Shown piece after piece: positions 57,794-64,000 of a stretch of 64,000 bases of DNA; within the stretch, counting starts at the first letter, position 1; each line of letters starts with the position of its first letter. A program made the position numbers and the translations under genes. The stretch is from Burkholderia sp. Ax-1719 (GTDB lineage: Bacteria > Pseudomonadota > Gammaproteobacteria > Burkholderiales > Burkholderiaceae), in NCBI RefSeq assembly GCF_011753055.1, contig NZ_VWWJ01000028.1:1-64000 (forward strand), read 5' to 3'. The notes beneath the pieces were generated by a model. That model worked only from the letters and a program-made list of their open reading frames with translations. It did not search any database and was not told the DNA's origin.

Positions 57794-59383
57794 TCAGAAC
57801 AGGTGGCGGAACAGCCAGTAGAGCGCGCCCGCGAGCACGATCGACACCGGCAGCGTGAGCACCCACGCCAGGATGAGGCTGCGCACCGTGTTCCATTGCA
57901 GACCCGAACCGTTGGCGGCCATCGTGCCCGCCACGCCCGAGGACAGCACGTGCGTGGTCGACACCGGCAGGCCGTAGACGTCGGCGGCGCCGATCGTTGC
58001 CATCGCCACGAGTTCGGCGCTCGCGCCCTGGCCGTAGGTCAGGTGCGTTTTGCCGATGCGCTCGCCCACCGTCACGACGATGCGCTTCCAGCCCACCATC
58101 GTGCCCAGACCCAGCGCGATGGCCACCGCCACCTTCACCCACGTCGGGATGAACTTGGTGGCGTGATCGGTCTGCGCCTTGAAGTTGTCGATGGCCTTGG
58201 CGTCGGCGGGCGAGAAGGCGGGTTGCTTGGCCTTGTCCATCAGGCGGATCGCTTCGGAGGCCAGATACATGTTGTTGCGCACGTTATCGACCACCGATTG
58301 CGGCACCTGCGAGATCGAACCGTAGCCGCCGACCTGCTCGCCCAGCTGGTTCGACAGCGCGGCGAGCGCCGGCACCGTCGCCGGCGTGGCCGAGCGCGAG
58401 CCCACGAAGCGCTCGACTTCGGCGCGCGCATCGGCGGGCGCGGCCACGCCGTTTGCGTACTTGGTGAGCGTGTTGGCGGCCTCATGCGCGACGGCGATGA
58501 AGGTCTGTGTTTCGGCGGGCGTCACGGCCTTGTTGAGCGCGTAGGCAGTGGGCACCGTGCCGATCAGGATCAGCATGATGAGGCCCATACCCTTCTGGCC
58601 GTCGTTCGAACCGTGCGCGAACGACACGCCGGTGCAGGTCAGGATCAGCAGCGCGCGGATCCAGAACGGCGGCGGCTCGTTGCCCTTCGGCTCGCTATAG
58701 AGCGCGGGCACCTTCACCAGCGCCTTGAGCACGAGCAGCAGGAGCGCGGCCAGCAGGAAGCCGACGATCGGCGAGAACAGCAGCGACTTGCCGACGCCCA
58801 GCGCCTGGCTCCAGTCCACGCCGCTCGTACCGTTCGCGCCGTGCATCAGCTGGTTCATCAGGCCCACGCCGATGATCGAGCCGATCAGCGTGTGCGAGCT
58901 CGATGAAGGCAGGCCGAAATACCACGTGCCCAGATTCCAGATGATGGCGGCGATCAGCAGGGCGAACACCATCGCGAAACCCGCGCTGCTGCCCACCTGC
59001 AGGATCAGCTCGACGGGCAACAACTGCAGGATGCCGAAGGCCACGGCCCCGGTCGAGGTCAGCACGCCGAGGAAGTTCCAGGCGCCCGACCAGATCACGG
59101 CGAGGTTGGGCGAGAGCGAGTGCGTGTAGATGACGGTCGCAACGGCATTCGCGGTATCGTGGAAGCCGTTGACGAATTCGAAGCCCAGTGCGATCAGCAG
59201 GGCGATGCCGAGCAACAGCCACGGCAACGCGGAGCTTTCGCGCACGGGAGAAAGGTCGTCGGCGAGATGCATGCCTACATAGACGGCACCGGCAGCGATG
59301 ACGAGCAGGAAAACGAGCAGGCTCGCGTTACGGCCGCGCGTGGGCGCGGCGCCCGGCTGCGGTGACAGGGAAAGATCCGGCAT
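57794..59383 (-). CDS. PiT family inorganic phosphate transporter
   Basis: A 529-residue transporter with about 11 membrane helices. The two family signatures are GFEFVNGFHDTANAVATVIY and SFAHGSNDGQKGMGLIMLIL, with GLPSSSSHTLIGSIIGVGLM and GLPVSTTHVLSSGVAGTM. A cytoplasmic or periplasmic loop of about 110 residues lies in the middle. It imports phosphate with protons or cations. Gene pair with ppk2 (convergent). Confidence 0.95.
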   Translation of the reverse strand: MPDLSLSPQPGAAPTRGRNASLLVFLLVIAAGAVYVGMHLADDLSPVRESSALPWLLLGIALLIALGFEFVNGFHDTANAVATVIYTHSLSPNLAVIWSGAWNFLGVLTSTGAVAFGILQLLPVELILQVGSSAGFAMVFALLIAAIIWNLGTWYFGLPSSSSHTLIGSIIGVGLMNQLMHGANGTSGVDWSQALGVGKSLLFSPIVGFLLAALLLLVLKALVKVPALYSEPKGNEPPPFWIRALLILTCTGVSFAHGSNDGQKGMGLIMLILIGTVPTAYALNKAVTPAETQTFIAVAHEAANTLTKYANGVAAPADARAEVERFVGSRSATPATVPALAALSNQLGEQVGGYGSISQVPQSVVDNVRNNMYLASEAIRLMDKAKQPAFSPADAKAIDNFKAQTDHATKFIPTWVKVAVAIALGLGTMVGWKRIVVTVGERIGKTHLTYGQGASAELVAMATIGAADVYGLPVSTTHVLSSGVAGTMAANGSGLQWNTVRSLILAWVLTLPVSIVLAGALYWLFRHLF

Positions 59384-59596
59384 GACGAGCAGGCTCCTGT
59401 GTGTAGCGGGTAGTGAGAAAACAGGGGGATTTGTTCAGTCGAAACCGCTTTGAAAGCGGCGGTGAAAGCAACGCTTCCGATCATGCGGAGCATGCGTGAC
59501 GGATTGATGACATCGAGGAGCAAGCCATGCCGAAGGACGGCCGCAGGCGGTAAAAAATGGCCGCTGCAGGCGGGTTTTTGTCGGAGGATTGCGGAC

Positions 59597-61252
59597 TTGG
59601 CGGATCGTATTCAGGAGTCTGTGCAAGGGCCGTCCGCGCATGGGCTGGCGAGGCGCGTTTTCGCTCCCGGCCGGCGCCTGCGGGTGCGACGCTGGATCTT
59701 CGCGCGCGGCAAGGATCTGACCGGGCTGATCGGCGGTCATCCGTTTTTTGCGGGGTGGGCGGGCACGCTCGTCGCCACGCTGATGGCGGCGCTCACCTAC
59801 GCGGCGCTTTATGAAGGGCGTGCCGAGGAGCTGCGCCACGCGGTCGAGAATTCGTCGAATATCGTGCGCATCGTCACAAGCGATATCGCGCGCAACGTCG
59901 AGCTCTACGATCTGTCGCTGCGCGCGGTCGTGTCGGGCGCGCAGCAGCCGCAGACCTGGGCGCTGCCCGACGCGCTGCGTCAGCGCATGCTGTTCGATCG
60001 CGCCACGGCGGCGTCGTTTCTCGGCGGCGCTTATGTGCTGGATGCGCAGGGGCGCGTGAAGGCTTCGCAAAGCGGCAACCTCGCGCCCGGCGTTTCCTTT
60101 GCCGACCGCGATTACTTCGTTGCGCAGCAGCGCGATCCGCATGCCGGTCTGTTTATTTCGAAGCCCTATCTATCGCGCCTGCGCAAGGGCGTGCTGTCGA
60201 TCGCGCTGTCGCGCCGTATCGACGCGCCCGATGGGTCCTTCGCGGGTGTTGCATTGCTCGGCGTGCGGCTCGAATACTTCCAGCAGCTCGTGGAACGCAT
60301 CGACGTGGGGCAGCGCGGCGGCGTTTTCATCATCATGCAGGACGGTACGCTGCTCGCGAGCAAGCCGATGATGCCGCTTGGCATCGGTGCGAATTATGCT
60401 AGCTGGCACAACTACCGCATCATCTCGCAGCACGACGCGGGTACCTTCACCGCGCATTCGGAAGCGGATGGCGTGGAGCGCGTCTACACCTATGCGCATG
60501 TGGGCACGATGCCGGTCATCGTGGGCGTGGCGCCGGCCGTCGACGATATTCTCGCCAGCTGGCGGCGGCGTTCGTGGCTCGCGCTGGCCATGACGACGGT
60601 GTTCGGCGGCGCATGGGTGGCGGTGTCGTGGATTCTCGCGTTCGCGCTGCGCGACAAGGTGCTCGCGCAAGCCGCGTTGCAACGGCTCGCGCTCACCGAT
60701 CCGCTGACGGGCCTCGCGAATCGCCGGGCGCTGGATGAGCGACTGATCGTCGAATGGCGGCGTGCGGTGCGCTCGCAACAGCCGCTCGCGGTGCTGTTCT
60801 TCGATATCGATCACTTCAAGATCTTCAACGACACCTACGGCCACGCAGCGGGCGACGAAGTGCTCGCGCTGGTGGCCGAGCGGATTTCCTCGGGCACACG
60901 GCGAGCTTCGGACATGACGGCGCGCTACGGCGGCGAGGAGTTCGCGGTCGTGCTGCCCGGCACGCCGCTGGCGGGCGCGCAGAAGATCGCCGAAAAAATC
61001 CGGCGACGGGTGGAGTCGGCCAATCTTTCGCATAGCGGTTCGCGCTACGGCCGCGTCACGGTGAGCGTGGGCTGTGCGGGCTGCGCGCCGCCGGTGGCAG
61101 GCAGCGGCGGTGGCAGCGGCGCACAATTGCTGGCCGCCGCCGACGTGCTTCTCTACGAAGCGAAGTCGGCGGGGCGCAACCAGGTGCATGCAAAAGAGTG
61201 GACCGGCGAGACGGGCTCTGCGTCCGCGACGGACGCGCCGTCTCCGTCCTGA
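59597..61252 (+). CDS. diguanylate cyclase with periplasmic Cache sensor (GGDEF)
   Basis: A 551-residue membrane enzyme: N-terminal helix (AGTLVATLMAALTYAALY, about 55-75), a periplasmic Cache domain (to about 310), a second helix near 330-350 and a GGDEF domain at about 370-540. The active-site motif is RYGGEEFAVV and the inhibitory RxxD site is present as RASD five residues before it. It makes cyclic di-GMP. The best ribosome binding site (GGAGG at 59583-59587) leads to a TTG at 59597; ATG codons at 59483 and 59507 are alternatives but the sequence between looks non-coding. It is divergent from the PiT gene. Confidence 0.92.
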   Translation: MADRIQESVQGPSAHGLARRVFAPGRRLRVRRWIFARGKDLTGLIGGHPFFAGWAGTLVATLMAALTYAALYEGRAEELRHAVENSSNIVRIVTSDIARNVELYDLSLRAVVSGAQQPQTWALPDALRQRMLFDRATAASFLGGAYVLDAQGRVKASQSGNLAPGVSFADRDYFVAQQRDPHAGLFISKPYLSRLRKGVLSIALSRRIDAPDGSFAGVALLGVRLEYFQQLVERIDVGQRGGVFIIMQDGTLLASKPMMPLGIGANYASWHNYRIISQHDAGTFTAHSEADGVERVYTYAHVGTMPVIVGVAPAVDDILASWRRRSWLALAMTTVFGGAWVAVSWILAFALRDKVLAQAALQRLALTDPLTGLANRRALDERLIVEWRRAVRSQQPLAVLFFDIDHFKIFNDTYGHAAGDEVLALVAERISSGTRRASDMTARYGGEEFAVVLPGTPLAGAQKIAEKIRRRVESANLSHSGSRYGRVTVSVGCAGCAPPVAGSGGGSGAQLLAAADVLLYEAKSAGRNQVHAKEWTGETGSASATDAPSPS

Positions 61253-61288
61253 CTGGCGCGGTCTGAACCGCGCGTGAACTTCGCGCCT

Positions 61289-61693
61289 TTAGCGCGCCGA
61301 TTTCGACAGGCGGTGTCCCAGTCCCAGGTTGGATACGATCTGCCAGGTGTAGACGCGCGAATAGTGCACGCCAAATTGCCTGCCGATCAGCTCACGCACG
61401 CGGCTATTGGTCCAGGCGTCGCTGGGGAAGCCGTGTTCGCGGGCGGAACCGTGCAGCGCGCCTGCAATCCAGCCTAGCGCAGCCTGATCGAGCACGGAAG
61501 GTCGGCCGCCCACGCTCATCTGCTGTAGCGCAGTGAGCCCGCCGTCTTCGACGATGGTTTTGTATCGGCGCACCGTCTGGGCGGAGAGGTGCAGGGAATC
61601 GGCCACGGCGTTCACCGTTGCGCCATCCACCAACATCTGGCCGGCAGCCATTCGGCGCGCGACGCTGGGCAAGTTCTCGGTTCTGGTAAGCAT
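61289..61693 (-). CDS. stand-alone IS630-like helix-turn-helix protein
   Basis: A 134-residue protein with a homeodomain-like helix-turn-helix (SVARRMAAGQMLVDGATVNAV, DSLHLSAQTVRRYKTIVEDG) and a second winged helix (NSRVRELIGRQFGVHYSRVY, WQIVSNLGLGHRL). The order and the middle sequence GGLTALQQMSVGGRPSVLD match the DNA-binding half of IS630-type transposases, but there is no DDE nuclease part: the frame ends directly after the second helix-turn-helix. It may be a domesticated regulator or a transposase remnant. Confidence 0.75.
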   Translation of the reverse strand: MLTRTENLPSVARRMAAGQMLVDGATVNAVADSLHLSAQTVRRYKTIVEDGGLTALQQMSVGGRPSVLDQAALGWIAGALHGSAREHGFPSDAWTNSRVRELIGRQFGVHYSRVYTWQIVSNLGLGHRLSKSAR

Positions 61694-61980
61694 GTGATCA
61701 CTCGTCAACGAAAGATTCCGGTCATGCGGCTTACGGAAGCGCCGCTCCAGTCAACCCTCTCAGTGCATGCGGGTCTAGTCGCTTGCTACGGTCCTGCAAA
61801 GCTGTTGCGTCATGCGGGGCCATCGCGGACGGCGAAACGAGGCGCCCATAGTGGGCGCTTGCGGATTGGCCTGGAGTGATTCGGCGACACAGGGTCCAGG
61901 TTCACCCGCAGCGGATATTAATAATTGTTTTTGTATGGATTGTGTATAGCTGGCGGAAAAATAGTCTGCTTGACTTAGCG

Positions 61981-62003
61981 TTTTTCCTGGACTATCGGAA
62001 AAA
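61981..62003. repeat. short inverted repeat TTTTTCC/GGAAAAA
   Basis: TTTTTCC (61981-61987) and GGAAAAA (61997-62003) form 7-bp arms around nine bases. It resembles the core of the larger repeat at 62142-62180. Confidence 0.35.
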
Positions 62004-62141
62004 ATGATCGTGTCCGATTCGCTCAACAATGCGTGCCGCCATCGCACATTTGCGCCACGATCGACCCAATCGGCGGGTTTTCACAACGTTTGCAATCCTT
62101 TTTATCGCCCCGATTGCATGACGAATGCCACTTAACGGCAT

Positions 62142-62180
62142 CGAATCGGAAAATTTGTGCAGAATGCCTTTTCCGAATCG
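62142..62180. repeat. 12-bp perfect inverted repeat in the AT-rich gap
   Basis: CGAATCGGAAAA (62142-62153) is the exact reverse complement of TTTTCCGAATCG (62169-62180), with a 15-base spacer. A related TTTTCGATTCGG occurs about 30 bases further on. It may be an operator dyad or a hairpin in a transcript. Confidence 0.5.
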
Positions 62181-62362
62181 GTATGAATGGAATTAAGCGG
62201 CTCTTTTCGATTCGGATAAACGGGTTTGCCGGATTCGCTTAATAACGTATTTCGCAATACGGACTTATGCGAACTGGTTATCGCTAAACCGCCGGAACGC
62301 CCGGGACTGTGTGTCTTGATCTACACGCGACCTTGCAGCGAACCGCTTGACGGCTATTGGGG

Positions 62363-62758
62363 ATGAACAAGGAACTCGAAGACAAGGTTGAACGTTTGCT
62401 GCGGCGCGCGGCGGGCCGGCGCGGCCTGGTGCCGTATGGCACGTTCCACGCGCTGTTCGCGCAGGATGTGCCGCTGCGTGAGCGCTACGAGAAGCTGGAA
62501 AACGCGGCAGCCGCATTGTGTGCGCCGCAGGTGGCCGATTACGCTTCGTTGCTCGCGACCGATTCGGGCCTGCCAGGCCCCGACTTCTACACGCGTTTCA
62601 GACGGCTGCATTCGGAGCGTTATTACGCCACGCTCGGGGCTGACCGTCATCGCATGCTCAAGCTCACGGAGAAGCGTCAACTGGCGAGCGAAGAACGCGA
62701 GCGGGTCTACGATCACTATCGCAGCGCCGTGCTTGCGCCGGCGCTGCACGAAGCCTGA
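62363..62758 (+). CDS. conserved hypothetical protein (131 aa)
   Basis: A 131-residue soluble, mostly helical, charged protein (NKELEDKVERLLRRAAGRRG, FYTRFRRLHSERYYATLGAD, SEERERVYDHYRSAVL). No signal peptide, no membrane helix and no recognised family. A GGGG precedes the ATG. It stands alone in front of the next gene with a 112-bp gap. Confidence 0.6.
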   Translation: MNKELEDKVERLLRRAAGRRGLVPYGTFHALFAQDVPLRERYEKLENAAAALCAPQVADYASLLATDSGLPGPDFYTRFRRLHSERYYATLGADRHRMLKLTEKRQLASEERERVYDHYRSAVLAPALHEA

Positions 62759-62870
62759 ACACACAGGTTCGAGTGCCGGAAACCGGCATCGAATAGATAT
62801 TTCGTTATGCGTAACAATAATCCGTGCCGACATTTATCCAGATAGCTATCTAGCCCGAGGAAATCCTGTC

Positions 62871-63482
62871 ATGAGAATCAACGACCGATCGAGGAAAGCG
62901 CCGCGTTTAAGTGCCTTGCTGGTTGCATTGGCGATGTCCGCGCCGCTCTATGCGCAGACCGCGTCGGCGCCCGATGCCGCGGCAAGCGCGCCCACCGGCT
63001 TGTTGCAGGTGGGCGAAGTGCAGACCGTGGCGCATGTGGTGAGCGTGGATGCCGCCAACAATGCGGTGACGCTGCGCGGCCCGCAAGGCAGGCAGACGAC
63101 GGTAGCGGTGGACCCGGCGGTGGCGAACGTCAGCAAACTCGCACCCGGCGATCAGGTCAACATTCTCTACAGGGAAGCGTTGTTGTTGCGCGCTGACAAG
63201 GTGGACGCGAAGGGCATTCGTGCACGCGTGGAAACGACTGCCGAGACTCCGGCCTCGGATGGCGTGACGGCAGCGGCGCGTTCGGTCCAGGTGGTGGCAA
63301 CGGTGCAGAAGATTGACCGCAAGCACCGCAAGGTGACGTTGCGCGGCCCAACGCGTACCGTTGTGGTGGACGTGCCGAAGGACGTTCCGCTCGAAAAGCT
63401 CAAGGTGGGCGACAACATTCGCGCCGATTATGTGGGCGCGACGGCGGTGGAAGTGATGCGCAACGGCGCGCGCGTGGAATAG
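62871..63482 (+). CDS. exported protein with two homologous beta-rich repeats
   Basis: A 203-residue protein with a signal peptide (SALLVALAMSAPLYA, cleavage near residue 28). Two internal repeats are visible: residues about 53-108 (VAHVVSVDAANNAVTLRGPQ, VSKLAPGDQVNILY) and about 142-196 (VATVQKIDRKHRKVTLRGPT, LEKLKVGDNIRADYVGATAV). Each resembles a small OB-like barrel. GAGGA lies before the ATG at 62871. Periplasmic; function unknown. Confidence 0.75.
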   Translation: MRINDRSRKAPRLSALLVALAMSAPLYAQTASAPDAAASAPTGLLQVGEVQTVAHVVSVDAANNAVTLRGPQGRQTTVAVDPAVANVSKLAPGDQVNILYREALLLRADKVDAKGIRARVETTAETPASDGVTAAARSVQVVATVQKIDRKHRKVTLRGPTRTVVVDVPKDVPLEKLKVGDNIRADYVGATAVEVMRNGARVE

Positions 63483-63547
63483 CAAGAGATAGGGCGCGCC
63501 TGACACCAGGCGCGCCCGGCGCATGGCGGCAAACGCCAGCGCTGCGA

Positions 63548-63787
63548 TCAATCCACGCGATTGCGATCGCGCGCGAGGATCGATACGTACACAGCCGTTG
63601 AAACAATGATGACGATTGCGCCGGTCACCACCTTGGCGTGATTGAATTCCACCAGCCCGATCACGGCAATGGCAATGCCTGTTGCCGAGCCCAGCGTGCC
63701 GATGGCAGCCACGAGAATGCGCAGCTTGCTCCAGACGCGATGGCGTCGTTCCGGCCCGGCGCCCGCTCTCAGTCGATCGAAGATCAT
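63548..63787 (-). CDS. small membrane protein (79 aa)
   Basis: A 79-residue protein with a basic N-terminus (about 20 residues) and two hydrophobic helices (ILVAAIGTLGSATGIAIAVI and VVTGAIVIIVSTAVYVSILA), ending ARDRNRVD. GGAAGGACC lies before the ATG. It loosely resembles the small protein at 6504-6722 in layout. No family recognised. The last 213 bases of the window hold nothing recognised. Confidence 0.55.
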   Translation of the reverse strand: MIFDRLRAGAGPERRHRVWSKLRILVAAIGTLGSATGIAIAVIGLVEFNHAKVVTGAIVIIVSTAVYVSILARDRNRVD

Positions 63788-64000
63788 GGTGGTCCTTCCC
63801 GTGGATGACGGCCGGTGACATCAGGCAATCCCATGGCACACCCGTGGCAAACCGGTGGCAGACCCGTCACAGCAAGCAGCCCACCGGCCGACTCGAATCA
63901 GAAGACTCGAATCGATTATAGCGATCGGGGCATTCTGCGCTTTCAGGGCGCTCGCGCGGCGCCCCGTCGGGAAAGTTTTCGCGCACATTTGCGCGCGTTT

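Larger units (their letters stand above)
61709..62362. other. 654-bp AT-richer region without a recognised gene
   Basis: From about 61910 to 62280 the region is clearly less GC-rich than its surroundings. It contains several variants of a CGAATCGG/TTTTCC motif and the 12-bp inverted repeat at 62142-62180. No protein-like frame was accepted. Confidence 0.5.

Noticed and set aside
61289..61693. Complete IS630 insertion
   Set aside because: No DDE domain, terminal inverted repeats or TA target duplication visible around the helix-turn-helix gene.
1..64000. tRNA, rRNA genes or CRISPR arrays
   Set aside because: No cloverleaf-like sequence, rRNA segment or regularly spaced repeat was recognised by eye; a covariance-model scan was not possible.

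Overview
The window reads as a chromosomal stretch of a GC-rich betaproteobacterium of the Burkholderiaceae, most likely Paraburkholderia, Caballeronia or a close relative. The reasons are three small DUF4148 exported proteins, a fused MrpA/B six-gene cation antiporter, the lutABC-lldP L-lactate module with a divergent FadR-type regulator, several acyl-CoA catabolic operons and very GC-rich third codon positions. No rRNA, tRNA, CRISPR array, prophage or complete insertion sequence was recognised.

Region by region. 1-7.4 kb: a CynX-type transporter cut by the window edge and a divergent GntR regulator, sharing a promoter with three evenly phased palindromes; then small envelope and conserved proteins (DUF1653, a YqaE-like protein, a Gly-rich lipoprotein, two DUF4148), a 2Fe-2S ferredoxin, an orphan AcoR-type sigma-54 activator and a DUF1488 protein. 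7.4-11.9 kb: cytochrome b561, a purine permease, a higBA-like pair with a short toxin, a third DUF4148 and an AraC regulator. 11.9-17 kb: an acyl-CoA dehydrogenase / acyl-CoA synthetase / enoyl-CoA hydratase / 3-hydroxyisobutyryl-CoA hydrolase operon that looks like the upper part of valine (isobutyryl-CoA) breakdown. 17-23 kb: a ClC channel, PpnP, a TonB siderophore receptor behind a Fur-box-like site, and a DUF2092 plus Asn-rich exported protein pair. 23.3-25.2 kb: an encapsulin operon with its DyP peroxidase cargo. 25.5-28 kb: a small protein and a large DedA-PAP2-LssY membrane protein whose PAP2 active site looks degenerate.

28-35.1 kb: a pim-like beta-oxidation operon (FadB-type fusion, PimC/PimD-like dehydrogenase pair, family III CoA-transferase) with a divergent LysR gene and nested palindromes. 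35.1-42.4 kb: a DUF4397 lipoprotein, a four-repeat 11-bp-phased TTAA array, and the Mrp operon AB-C-D-E-F-G. 42.6-49.1 kb: a tripartite ABC exporter (RbbA-like fused ATPase/permease, second permease, HlyD-type adaptor, TolC-type lipoprotein). 49.6-56.2 kb: a small exported protein behind a PmrA-like box, then lactate utilisation (lldP, lutB, lutC, lutA, lldR) with a clear LldR-type operator. 56.2-64 kb: a VOC protein, polyphosphate kinase 2, a PiT phosphate transporter, a Cache-GGDEF diguanylate cyclase, a stand-alone IS630-like helix-turn-helix protein, and three proteins of unknown function.

Together the window is mainly about carbon catabolism (branched-chain or dicarboxylic acyl-CoA, lactate), ion and phosphate homeostasis, export and envelope stress. 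Protein functions are assigned from recognised family features read by eye; no database search was run. Start codons were moved downstream of the longest possible frame wherever a ribosome binding site, a signal peptide or family length supported it.
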